Shown: positions 53,432 through 62,146 of the stretch, piece by piece
Position numbering within the stretch: position 1 is the first letter of the stretch
How the letters are laid out: every line of letters begins with the position of its first letter
Source: Flexibacter flexilis DSM 6793
Lineage (GTDB): Bacteria; Bacteroidota; Bacteroidia; Cytophagales; Flexibacteraceae
Length of the DNA stretch: 64,000 nucleotides
NCBI RefSeq assembly: GCF_900112255.1
Contig: NZ_FOLE01000001.1
Span: 558,001-622,000, forward strand
Reading direction: 5' to 3'
The notes under the pieces: model-generated
Databases searched by the model: none
What the model saw: the letters and a program-made list of their open reading frames with translations, nothing else
Told to the model about the DNA's origin: nothing
Program-made: the position numbers and the translations under genes

Positions 53432-53796
53432 ATTTTTTTATTGTCGTTCGTTTTTGTATGCGGATTCAAAATGTCGAGTAACAACTCGTTTTCCATACGC
53501 CTATATATATAAGCGTGTAGGGTTGGGAATGATAGGTATATGAGCAGGTTGACTACGCCAAACTCTACGGCAGTGGCCAAGCAAGCATAAACCAGCTTTA
53601 ACAGGTAGCTGTCATCATAACAGACGATGCGTGCATCGAAATGTCTGAGAATGGCGGGTAAAAATTCCCACACCAAAAGCAATACAGGGACGACGATTAG
53701 CAACTCATTCCATTGGCGAACAAATCGCTTAATTCTCAATTTGAGCAATTGACCATTGGTCAATTTATTTTCTTGTGGTTGGATAGACTGTTTCAT
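53353..53796 (-). CDS. holin-like membrane protein
   Basis: 147 residues with three hydrophobic segments (about 33-52 LLIVVPVLLLVWEFLPAIL; about 64-92 LLKLVYACLATAVEFGVVNL; about 127-147 FSLGLLSLYILTVIANLLAI) and a basic N-terminus. First gene of the lysis cassette, with a long overlap into the endolysin gene. Holin function is inferred from position and topology; no family recognised. Confidence 0.55.
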   Translation of the reverse strand: MKQSIQPQENKLTNGQLLKLRIKRFVRQWNELLIVVPVLLLVWEFLPAILRHFDARIVCYDDSYLLKLVYACLATAVEFGVVNLLIYLSFPTLHAYIYRRMENELLLDILNPHTKTNDNKKIWQRQLFSLGLLSLYILTVIANLLAI

Positions 53797-53819
53797 TTTT
53801 AGGAGGGAATGTTTTTAGG

Positions 53820-53858
53820 AAAAAGAGGCTGTTACTTAATACAACACAGCCTCTTTTT
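53820..53858 (-). terminator. terminator after the capsid gene
   Basis: 13-bp stem AAAAAGAGGCTGT / ACAGCCTCTTTTT with a 13-base loop, 37 bases beyond the capsid stop. It would limit read-through from the strongly expressed capsid gene into the lysis cassette. Confidence 0.85.
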
Positions 53859-53895
53859 ATGTATCTATTATCGTTTTATTGTTATCAGGAAAACG

Positions 53896-54891
53896 TTAGG
53901 CTCGTTTCGAGACAATCGCACCAAACCCTTCTGATTTTACAGGCAATACGAGTCCGTATTGTCTAAAACCAACTCTTGTTTCACGATTATCAGGGTCAGT
54001 GGCCGCCTCTTTGTAATACATCGCTGTTTCTCCTAAAGCCCTGCGAGCGCGAGACTTGACAATAAATGTACTGGCATTACGGTCAGTACTTGGTGCAGCT
54101 GCTGCGCCGAATGCTTTTTTCACATTCAGAGCTGTATAGACAGGGTTATAGGTATTTTCATACATTTTGAACGAAAGCATAGGTAATACCTTACCAGTCT
54201 CTGTTTGAAAATATCTATCTCTGAACGTTTGAGCCGCTGTATCCATCAGTAAGTCATTCACATGCTCATTACATAGCACTAAGAGCCTATCGAATAATGG
54301 GACCTTAAGCGTATCCAATGCCGATTTAAAATTTACCAAATCCGCCCAAATCAATCTGTTACGACCATCTACCACAGGCCCAGATGTTTCAATGATTGGT
54401 GTGCTGGCAGATGCAGAGTTTGTGGCGAGAGAGTGCAATCCGTGCATACCATAGTTATCTTGTAATACAGCTGAATGGCGGTCTAACACAGAACCAATTT
54501 TGTCATAAGAAGCGGTGTATAACTCATCATCACTAATCTTGGTATTTTGCGTATCATACTTATGCAATGCAATGATAACATCTTGGTCGTCGCGGTAGAC
54601 TGACGAAATAGGATAAGTAGTGTTGTCAATCAAGACTTGAGGGTCTGCACCAATGTCCACGAGATGAATTGCATTATGTTTCACATAATTATTCGCCGTC
54701 GGAATTTCAGAGAGCCAGTCATGCACGCGGTCAAATCGTTTAATTATCTCACCAGTGAACAGCTCAGTGTATGGTGTTACGCCGACAAATAATGCACCCG
54801 CGCCAATTCGCTGGTTTTTATTAATGGCCTGTGCGAAGGCGGAGGCCAGCATCATTGCGATGATGCTCAAAAAAGCAATAATAGTTTGCAT
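53896..54891 (-). CDS. major capsid protein
   Basis: 331 residues. Position directly after the head protease, length, and a HK97-like mix of helices and strands identify the capsid: FDRVHDWLSEIPTANNYVKH, ISSVYRDDQDVIIALHKYDT, LYTASYDKIGSVLDRHSAVL, a middle VPLFDRLLVLCNEHVNDLLM segment, and MYYKEAATDPDNRETRVGFR near the end. Unusual: the N-terminus is hydrophobic (TIIAFLSIIAMMLASAFA) and resembles a signal peptide, which may be removed by the prohead protease. A terminator follows. Confidence 0.82.
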   Translation of the reverse strand: MQTIIAFLSIIAMMLASAFAQAINKNQRIGAGALFVGVTPYTELFTGEIIKRFDRVHDWLSEIPTANNYVKHNAIHLVDIGADPQVLIDNTTYPISSVYRDDQDVIIALHKYDTQNTKISDDELYTASYDKIGSVLDRHSAVLQDNYGMHGLHSLATNSASASTPIIETSGPVVDGRNRLIWADLVNFKSALDTLKVPLFDRLLVLCNEHVNDLLMDTAAQTFRDRYFQTETGKVLPMLSFKMYENTYNPVYTALNVKKAFGAAAAPSTDRNASTFIVKSRARRALGETAMYYKEAATDPDNRETRVGFRQYGLVLPVKSEGFGAIVSKRA

Positions 54892-54912
54892 ATTTATATT
54901 TGTGATTTACGA

Positions 54913-56067
54913 TTAAAACTTCGGCTCAAACCCATAATGGGCTTTGTACAAGCTCATGTACAATTGCGTTTTGCCATTACGCTCGCGGTCAAACGCCTCT
55001 CCGTCAGCCATTAACTCAATCAGCGTTTTATATTCTTTTTCATCGGCAGGCGGCGTACCTCCTGAAGGTGTAATAGTTCGAGACGCACTCATTCGAGCAG
55101 TTAGCTTCTCGGCAGTCGATTGTAATAGGGTCATGCTCGCATTTCCAAGCGATTCCCAATGTTGGCGTTCGGCTTCGGTGGCTTTGCCCGATGCAATCAT
55201 CGAAGTAACGTATTGCTTAACCTGCTCACGCTGCATTGTTGCAAAATTCTCATTCTGCGACTTCATGCCAGCAATGGCCGCCATAATCGCATTTTCGTCG
55301 GCTGTTTCGGCCAACCCAAGGGCAACGGCTATTTTCTTGCCTTCCATATTATTATTATTGTCTGTTGTGATAGTTACTTGATTGTTCACCGAATACATCG
55401 TTACCGATGCAGTTAGCTTTGATTGCATACTGGTAAGCTGTTCTTTTATCGCCTCCGAATAAGGCTTATACAACTCCTCCAGTATTGCTGCGGGGTCTTC
55501 CGATACCCCAAACGGAATCGCGTCGATTATGTCAGTTATCCAGCCATATTCTTTGGCTGACTTCGCCGAAAACCAAGTTTCAGCATCCATCATCGCAATA
55601 ATCTGATTCAGTGGCTTGCCTGTTTTTTTTGCATATAGCTCAGCGGCATTATCCTTGGTTATCTGCCACAGTTGTTTGGCCGATTCAAATTCTTTTAGGC
55701 CGCCATAAGCCATTAAGCATGGGTTATGGACCATATACAGCGTGTTAGGCATTGCATAAACTTCGTCCATTGTACATGCCAGCAACGTCGCTGCGCTGGC
55801 ACACAATGCGCCGATATACCCTATTTTTTTCCCCTTAAATCGGGTCAATTGATTACACATTTCATTCGCCTGATGTGTGTCACCGCCGCCGCTATTGATA
55901 TACAGGTTTACGTTCACGCAACCTGCCGTGATTGCCTCATCAATTTTTCGCGTAAACGCATCCGAGTTGTTCATCTCGGACCACCACGATATATCGCCTT
56001 GTATCACGATATACGCAGTACGGCTATCCGTCGCCTGCATTACTACGTATGGTATATTCTTCGCCAT
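54913..56067 (-). CDS. head maturation protease (ClpP-type) fused to scaffold
   Basis: 384 residues. N-terminal 210 residues are a ClpP-like serine protease: INSGGGDTHQANEMCNQL, nucleophile Ser91 in GALCASAATLLAC, and His114 in MVHNP. Then a linker (TITTDNNNN) and a C-terminal 144 residues that are helical and acidic (about 241-384) with an internal Met241 (MEGKKIAVALGL), typical of a prohead scaffold that can also be made from an internal start. Related to Mu gpI/gpZ and lambda C/Nu3. First gene of the leftward late block. Confidence 0.86.
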   Translation of the reverse strand: MAKNIPYVVMQATDSRTAYIVIQGDISWWSEMNNSDAFTRKIDEAITAGCVNVNLYINSGGGDTHQANEMCNQLTRFKGKKIGYIGALCASAATLLACTMDEVYAMPNTLYMVHNPCLMAYGGLKEFESAKQLWQITKDNAAELYAKKTGKPLNQIIAMMDAETWFSAKSAKEYGWITDIIDAIPFGVSEDPAAILEELYKPYSEAIKEQLTSMQSKLTASVTMYSVNNQVTITTDNNNNMEGKKIAVALGLAETADENAIMAAIAGMKSQNENFATMQREQVKQYVTSMIASGKATEAERQHWESLGNASMTLLQSTAEKLTARMSASRTITPSGGTPPADEKEYKTLIELMADGEAFDRERNGKTQLYMSLYKAHYGFEPKF

Positions 56068-56261
56068 TACATCGCTTATCTATTTAGTTTGGTTACGATT
56101 TCTGCTTTTAGTGAAACAAAGTTGGCAGGGTTTTTTTTGGCGAAAAAATTGGCATTCGATGATACGTGTTATAATCACGCATCACACGTAATAGTATGCC
56201 GCACAATGGATTACAAAAAAGTATAGCCGCTTTTAATGTGTTTTTTTTGTAGAAAAAAGAC
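56068..56261. promoter_or_regulatory. divergent late promoter region with inverted repeat
   Basis: 194 bases between the leftward head protease and the rightward terminase. TTGGCA at 56149-56154 and TATAAT at 56170-56175 are close to the sigma-70 consensus but only 15 bases apart. ACGTGT (56164-56169) and ACACGT (56184-56189) form an inverted repeat flanking it, a possible activator or repressor site. Two T-rich stretches lie on either side. Confidence 0.5.
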
Positions 56262-56729
56262 ATGGGCAGAACCAAAACAGATGCACAAGCTACTGCATTC
56301 GAGCTATACGTTCATACCGAGAAAACGCAGAAAGAAATAGCCGTACTCGTGGGTGTTGCTGAGAAAACAATAGGGACATGGTCAGCCGCTGGACAATGGG
56401 AATCCGTGCGTTTAGCGAAGCGTACAACCACTCATGCAATCGTTGCGCAATTGGAAGATATATTGAAAAATCAGCTTGCGAAAACAGCCGATAAAGCGGC
56501 CAAAGAGGGGTTGGCCAAAGCTGACGCAGACATTATCACGCAGCTTACTAATTCGATTGACCAGATGCGACAAGGTGTACCAATTCGCTACATAGTGCAG
56601 GTACTCGAAGAATTCACCGACTACATTCGAAGCAATTGCGATAAGCGTATCACCGAGGAAGTAATCGGGCAACAGACAGGTTTTTTGGCGCGTATAAAAG
56701 ACAGATTGAATAATGTTAGCAAGCGATAA
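56262..56729 (+). CDS. terminase small subunit (HTH)
   Basis: 155 residues. N-terminal helix-turn-helix (KTQKEIAVLVGVAEKTIGTW, about 20-39) and WSAAGQWESVRLAK, followed by helices for oligomerisation (LEDILKNQLAKTADKAA, about 66-82). This is the layout of the DUF1804/Mu gp27-type TerS that selects the DNA for packaging. The next gene overlaps its end by 17 bases. Confidence 0.83.
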   Translation: MGRTKTDAQATAFELYVHTEKTQKEIAVLVGVAEKTIGTWSAAGQWESVRLAKRTTTHAIVAQLEDILKNQLAKTADKAAKEGLAKADADIITQLTNSIDQMRQGVPIRYIVQVLEEFTDYIRSNCDKRITEEVIGQQTGFLARIKDRLNNVSKR

Positions 56730-58233
56730 GCTCATTGAGCAGTATCTTGAAAAGCTGCAACGCATCAAGAGCGGCACAGACACACATGGCCGCGATAAAG
56801 AGTGCGAAAAAGACAAGCAAGCGCGATTCAATCGTGCGAAGAAAGACTATGCGTTTTTTGTCTCGGAATTTTTCCCACACTATGCCGAGTATCCATGTGC
56901 TCCGTTTCAAATTGCGGCGGCCAATGACATATTGCGCAATAAAGATATTAGCACAGTAGAGGAATGGGCACGCGGACACGCTAAATCAACGCACTTTGAC
57001 ATCTTTATCCCAATATGGCTGCACTTATTTCACAACCAACTTGATTGTATGCTGTTGGTGGGCAAGAATGAAGATGCTGCAATTCAGCTACTTTCAGACC
57101 TTCAAGGCGAGCTTGAAGGCAATGAAATGCTAAAGCACCATTTCGGAAAACTGGTGCTGTCTGGGTCGTGGGCTGAAGGAAATTTTATCACAAAAACAGG
57201 GGCAGCGTTTTTTGCGCTCGGCAAAGGCCAATCTCCACGTGGTCGACGCAATGGTGCTAATCGGCCCGACTACATTGTTTGCGACGACATAGACGATGAC
57301 AAAGCATGTCGCAATCCTGAACGTGTAGATGAAGAGGTCAAGTGGGTACTCACGGCCTTAATTCCTACCATGGGTACGAATCGCACGCGATTTGTGATGG
57401 CCAACAACCGAATCGGCAATAATACGATTCTTACAAACTTGGTCAAATTACCACGATTCAGGCATCGGGTGGTGAACGCTATCAATGCAGAAGGGAAACC
57501 CTCTTGGCCCGGCAAATTCACCATGGAGTTTTTAAACAGCCGCAAAGAAACGCTTGGTATCATATACTTTAATCAAGAATACCAGAACACGCCACATACG
57601 GCGGGCAAGATATTCAAGCCCGAATACTTTCAGTGGTGTAATCGTTTGCCGCTCAATCAATATGACCGAATCGTATTAGCGTGGGACGTGGCCTATTCAG
57701 AAGCCGCAACAGCCGACTTTAACGCCATGGTGATGGTCGGTTTAAAAGGAACGCAAAAACATGTGCTCAAAGCATTTGTTGACCGCTGCACCATGGAAAC
57801 GGCTTTACGATGGTTATTCCAGCTCCATAATATTTTGCCAAAAACAGTGACCGTGGAATATTACATGGAACAGCAATTCTGGACACAGGCGGTACAGCTT
57901 GCCATTGCGACTGTTCAGCAAGAATTTCAGGGGAAAAAATGGCCAAATCTTATCAAGATTGACAGACCAGGGCGCGGCCAGAACAAGTATAGCCGTATCG
58001 TTCAGATGTTGCCTGAATTTCAGCGTTATGAGATGTCTTTTGCAGAGCAAGAACGCTACAATACTGGCATGCAATTACTTGTCTCGCAGACGCAAGGAAT
58101 CGAACCAAATTACAAGACCAAAGATGATGGCCCTGATGCGCTTGAGCAATGCAATAATCAATTGCAACAAACCATCATAACAGGCGACTCAATACCCACG
58201 CTCGGAGGTTTCACAGAATCAAAAAAATACTAA
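56713..58233 (+). CDS. terminase large subunit (Mu gp28-like)
   Basis: 506-residue packaging motor with ATPase and nuclease. Walker A-like ARGHAKSTH (about 86-94), Walker B YIVCDDIDDD (about 187-196), nuclease acidic residues in VLAWDVAYSE (about 320) and KDDGPDALEQ (about 468). Family-typical FQIAAANDILRNKDISTVEE before Walker A. Would package headful from the integrated phage, as in Mu. Confidence 0.93.
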   Translation: MLASDKLIEQYLEKLQRIKSGTDTHGRDKECEKDKQARFNRAKKDYAFFVSEFFPHYAEYPCAPFQIAAANDILRNKDISTVEEWARGHAKSTHFDIFIPIWLHLFHNQLDCMLLVGKNEDAAIQLLSDLQGELEGNEMLKHHFGKLVLSGSWAEGNFITKTGAAFFALGKGQSPRGRRNGANRPDYIVCDDIDDDKACRNPERVDEEVKWVLTALIPTMGTNRTRFVMANNRIGNNTILTNLVKLPRFRHRVVNAINAEGKPSWPGKFTMEFLNSRKETLGIIYFNQEYQNTPHTAGKIFKPEYFQWCNRLPLNQYDRIVLAWDVAYSEAATADFNAMVMVGLKGTQKHVLKAFVDRCTMETALRWLFQLHNILPKTVTVEYYMEQQFWTQAVQLAIATVQQEFQGKKWPNLIKIDRPGRGQNKYSRIVQMLPEFQRYEMSFAEQERYNTGMQLLVSQTQGIEPNYKTKDDGPDALEQCNNQLQQTIITGDSIPTLGGFTESKKY

Positions 58234-58234
58234 A

Positions 58235-58828
58235 ATGCTATACTACTTCCTTACCACCAGCGACTTACAGGCCGCACTCAAGCAGGACCAATTCGACAGT
58301 ATTCGTGGCGATGATGATAATAATATAATCATTGCCGATACACAGGCTACTACGTTTGCCATTGATTACCTACGCGAACGCTTTGCCGCGGAGGACTGCT
58401 TCCCGATTATTTCAGATTATGACGCGCTTTCAGAATACAAAGCTGCGCCAGCCGATTATGATAGAACGATATACAGGCTTAATAATCAGATTGTTAATTA
58501 TGTATATTTTGAAGAAAAATTCTACAAATGCAAACAAGACTGTAGTGGCATCGACCCAACCAATAGTACTTATTGGGCCGAACACGACCCCCGACCAGCA
58601 CGCATAGTAGATTGCGTTACGGCCATTGCGATATACAAGCTACATACTCGAATTAATCCGCGAAAAATACCGCAGCTTCGCCGAGACAGATACGACGAAG
58701 AACGCGAATGGCTTGCTCAGGTGCTGGGCAAGGAAATAACGCCAGACCTGCCGCGCCCAGTGGTGATTAACGACTCAATTGATTATCCAATTTGGGGCAG
58801 CAACACCCCCCAACAAACCCTATACTAA
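58235..58828 (+). CDS. Gp36-like (DUF1320) head-tail protein
   Basis: 197 residues. Seen: YFLTTSDLQAALKQDQFDSI at the start, a helical region with AIDYLRERFAAEDCFPIISD, and VDCVTAIAIYKLHTRINPRK with YDEEREWLAQV, which match the Mu Gp36/DUF1320 family of neck proteins. In Mu gp36 follows the capsid; here it lies between terminase and portal. Starts right after the terminase stop. Confidence 0.8.
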   Translation: MLYYFLTTSDLQAALKQDQFDSIRGDDDNNIIIADTQATTFAIDYLRERFAAEDCFPIISDYDALSEYKAAPADYDRTIYRLNNQIVNYVYFEEKFYKCKQDCSGIDPTNSTYWAEHDPRPARIVDCVTAIAIYKLHTRINPRKIPQLRRDRYDEEREWLAQVLGKEITPDLPRPVVINDSIDYPIWGSNTPQQTLY

Positions 58829-58829
58829 T

Positions 58830-61019
58830 ATGTGGGATATTTTTAAGAAAAAGCCAAAAGCAATAGGTGATAATGAGCTGATGCAATTGGCATTCGATAG
58901 ATTAGATACGACTTCATTGCAGATGTTGGCCGCCGCGAAAGGTCATAAATCTGCAAGTGAGGGGATTGTTCCATATTTCCACAGTGAGCGAGCAGCCTCA
59001 TTGTTGGAGTGGTCGCAAGGCATCGAATTTGCCAAAAACCCACACATGTACAATCGCAAGCAATTGTATCGGACGTATGATAATGCGTACCGCGACTTGC
59101 ATTTGACAGGCATTATTGGCACTCGAATCACGTCTTTGCAGAATTCAAAATTCAAAGTAACGCGCGAACTTCGGCAAGATACAGGCGCAGAGGATTTGTT
59201 CAAAAATATGTGGTTCAGGGGCTATATTCGGGATATGGCCATGAGCATATTTGATGGCTACACACTGGCCGAAATAACGGAATTTAATGACCAATTAACT
59301 ACCGTTTCAATTGGCAATAAAAATTTACAAATACGCGAAATTTCAGAGATTTCGCGCGTGAACAAATCGCACGTAAGACCAGAGCTTAACAAGTGGTTTG
59401 CCTATGATTATGACACCGCATCGGCAGGATTTGACTACACTGCCGCACCCGATAATCTCTATTATATAGGAATCGGCGAGCGCAAAGACTTAGGTCTGAT
59501 GGAGCGAATTACGCCTATTGCGCTGGCCAAACGATACGCTCAAGCGACTTGGGGAAGTTTCAATGACAAATTGGCCGTACCGTTCAGGACTGTCACTATG
59601 AATGGGCAAGATGTCAAGCGAGAGCGTAAATTGGCAGAGATTCTTGACAAGATGGGTGCAGCGGGCTGGGGTATTTTACACCCTGGTGAAGAGCTAAAAT
59701 TTATTGAGGTGAGCAAGAGCGATGTACATAAGTGCTTCGCGGAATTGATGGCATATTGCGACAGCCAAATGTCTATTTCTGTATTACACCAGACTGGCAC
59801 AACGAACGAAAAATCCTATGCAGGTTCGGCGGCGGTGCATCAATCTGTGGCCGAAGAAGTACACGCTGCCGACCGTGCGTTTTTGGAATACAACGTCAAT
59901 ACGCAGCTCATGCCGCGATTGCTGGCACACGGCTATCCATTGCATGGCTTCAAATTCGAGCGAGACGACAAGACACAGATTCCTTTACTTGACCAAATCA
60001 AGATTGATGATACGCTGATGCGGCACTACCATGTAAGCCCTGAGTATGTGGCCAATAAGTACGATGTACCGATTGAATTTATCACGGAAAAATCAAGCAC
60101 TGGCGGCGGCGAGGCGGTATTAAAACCAGTCAATAATATTACCGACGTAGTCGAGCAAGTGGCGGCCAAGAAAACGGGAAAAATGTATTACGCTATGCCA
60201 GCAATGTATTCGCAAAAGCCGATGTCCGCGATTATGCGCACGGAATACCCTGTAACAATGGCCAGCGATAACACGCCTGAATTTAAAGGACTTGGCGGCC
60301 TGATTCAAAAAATATTTGATGGCAAAGCGCAGAAGATTGACCCAGACTTATGGCAATATATCAATGACGCGCTTATCGAAGTAGCCAATGAGGGCGTGGG
60401 TGTTGATTTACTTTCAGTAGATTATACGAAGCCCGATAATCAATTACTACAATTCATGCGCGACAATATATTTCTGTTTTCGTCCGCCAAGACGTGGCAG
60501 CAGATGCGCGAGATGTCGCAGCTATTATACGACGAAAACGGGCAAGTGCGTAGTGAATCTGAGTTCAAGCGATTAGCGAAAGGTACACATAACATGTACG
60601 TGCAGTATCTGAGCGTTGAACGCAACACCGCACTCGCGTCTGGGCAAATGTTTCAGATGTGGCAGGATTTTGCCGCCAATACGGATGCCTATCCTAACCT
60701 ACGCTATGAGACCGCAGGCGACAAGCGTGTACGTCCTTCGCATCAAGAATTGGAAGGCATTGTGCTACCGTTCAACGATTCGTTTTGGGATACTTATTGG
60801 CCACAAAATGATTGGGGTTGTCGCTGCCGCGTAACGCAAACACGTGATAAGGCCACGGATAAGGCTACGATTGTACAGCCTACCATTAGCCCAATATTCG
60901 CCAATAACGTGGGCAAGTCGGGCATCATATTTAAAGAAGACGCGCACCCATACTTCGACGTAACGCGCTCACAAATGAATGACATCAAGGCATTTACAAA
61001 CGACAAACTCAAAATATGA
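58830..61019 (+). CDS. portal protein (DUF935) fused to MuF-like minor head protein
   Basis: 729 residues from the ATG at 58830 (MWDIFKKKPKA). N-terminal about 1-430 is a Mu gp29/DUF935 portal: YDNAYRDLHLTGIIGTRITS, FDGYTLAEITEFND, MERITPIALAKRYAQATWGS and ADRAFLEYNVNTQLMPRL. C-terminal about 500-729 is a gp30/SPP1 gp7-like domain with the MuF signature YETAGDKRVRPSHQEL and WGCRCRVTQTRD. In Mu these are separate genes. The frame is open upstream to 58779 but that part overlaps the previous gene. The methyltransferase starts in its last codons (ATGA overlap). Confidence 0.87.
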   Translation: MWDIFKKKPKAIGDNELMQLAFDRLDTTSLQMLAAAKGHKSASEGIVPYFHSERAASLLEWSQGIEFAKNPHMYNRKQLYRTYDNAYRDLHLTGIIGTRITSLQNSKFKVTRELRQDTGAEDLFKNMWFRGYIRDMAMSIFDGYTLAEITEFNDQLTTVSIGNKNLQIREISEISRVNKSHVRPELNKWFAYDYDTASAGFDYTAAPDNLYYIGIGERKDLGLMERITPIALAKRYAQATWGSFNDKLAVPFRTVTMNGQDVKRERKLAEILDKMGAAGWGILHPGEELKFIEVSKSDVHKCFAELMAYCDSQMSISVLHQTGTTNEKSYAGSAAVHQSVAEEVHAADRAFLEYNVNTQLMPRLLAHGYPLHGFKFERDDKTQIPLLDQIKIDDTLMRHYHVSPEYVANKYDVPIEFITEKSSTGGGEAVLKPVNNITDVVEQVAAKKTGKMYYAMPAMYSQKPMSAIMRTEYPVTMASDNTPEFKGLGGLIQKIFDGKAQKIDPDLWQYINDALIEVANEGVGVDLLSVDYTKPDNQLLQFMRDNIFLFSSAKTWQQMREMSQLLYDENGQVRSESEFKRLAKGTHNMYVQYLSVERNTALASGQMFQMWQDFAANTDAYPNLRYETAGDKRVRPSHQELEGIVLPFNDSFWDTYWPQNDWGCRCRVTQTRDKATDKATIVQPTISPIFANNVGKSGIIFKEDAHPYFDVTRSQMNDIKAFTNDKLKI

Positions 61020-62146
61020 TAACATTACTTAATACTGATTTCGCAAATCACATTAACAATATTCCTGACAAGTCAGTGGATATTGTATGTATAGACCCTC
61101 CGTATCTTTATTTAAAACATAAACTTGATATACCTTTTAACGAAAAGGCGTTGTTTGATGGCATCGCAAGGATTATTAAGCCTGAAGGATTTGTTATCTT
61201 ATTCGGGCGTGGTACTTCGTTTTATCGTTGGAATACAATGCTTGCCGAACTTGGGTTTAATTTCAAGGAGGAAATAATTTGGGATAAATCCCAATGTTCA
61301 AGCCCCTTGATGGCTATTAGTAGAGTACATGAAACCGTTTCGTTGTGGTCTATCATAGGTAAGATTCACAAAGTGAAAGTGCCTTATTTGGAGATGAAAA
61401 AACATGACATAGGTAGTATTGTGCAGGATATTAAGCGTATGCGTTCAATCTTTAAGGACACTAAGTCTATGCAGGCGGTGCTTGACTTCTTGGAAAACAA
61501 TACAGTAGCGTATCACGAAGCTACTTATAAGCATCGCCACGCAGATAATGGCGAGCATGGTACAATGGATAGATGTGTAGCGGTAGAGCGCTCTACGCAA
61601 GAGGGGTTAAACGAAAAATCTATAATCAGAAGCGACTTTTCGGGAGATTTCAAAAAAAACGTACCGACAACTCTTTGCGGCACAAAAGCTAAGGACGGAT
61701 TAAAGGTAGTTACTGTTGCTCAATCTATGGCATGTGGCTGTAACGAAAAATCCATTATACGAAGTGATTATGAATCACATGATAAATTTACAAAACACTA
61801 TGTAAATGCAGACAAAAGATGCTCTGGAAATAGATGTACAGACGTTGCTCAATCTATAACCTTTGGACTAAACGAGAAAAGTATTATCAAACAGGTTCGC
61901 GACCATTATTCAGCCATACATCCAACGCAAAAGCCTGTTAAACTACTAAAGCGAATCATGGCTTTGTGTTTCAATAAAAAAACAGAAAGTATATCAGTTG
62001 TGGACTTTTTCGCAGGTAGTGGCTCTACCTTAATAGCTACTCTTGAGTTGTCACAAGAATACCCTAATATTCAATTTAATGGCTTAGGGTGTGAGATTGA
62101 TAAAGGCTACTATGAAGATGCTAAGCAAAGAATAGATGGGATTTGA
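61016..62146 (+). CDS. DNA methyltransferase, beta class, with tripled recognition module
   Basis: 376 residues, paralogue of 39762-40629. Catalytic CIDPPYLYLKHKLD (about 28), FGRGTSFYRWNT, and AdoMet motif FFAGSGSTLIATLELS (about 335) followed by LGCEIDKGYYED. The target-recognition part (about 165-305) has three copies of a module spaced 43-44 residues (around V190, V234 and V277: VAQS-x4-G-x-NEKSII), while the other methyltransferase has a single related copy (TLKSIVEGMKEQSII). It interrupts the head operon between portal-MuF and gpG-like genes and overlaps both. Confidence 0.87.
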   Translation: MITLLNTDFANHINNIPDKSVDIVCIDPPYLYLKHKLDIPFNEKALFDGIARIIKPEGFVILFGRGTSFYRWNTMLAELGFNFKEEIIWDKSQCSSPLMAISRVHETVSLWSIIGKIHKVKVPYLEMKKHDIGSIVQDIKRMRSIFKDTKSMQAVLDFLENNTVAYHEATYKHRHADNGEHGTMDRCVAVERSTQEGLNEKSIIRSDFSGDFKKNVPTTLCGTKAKDGLKVVTVAQSMACGCNEKSIIRSDYESHDKFTKHYVNADKRCSGNRCTDVAQSITFGLNEKSIIKQVRDHYSAIHPTQKPVKLLKRIMALCFNKKTESISVVDFFAGSGSTLIATLELSQEYPNIQFNGLGCEIDKGYYEDAKQRIDGI

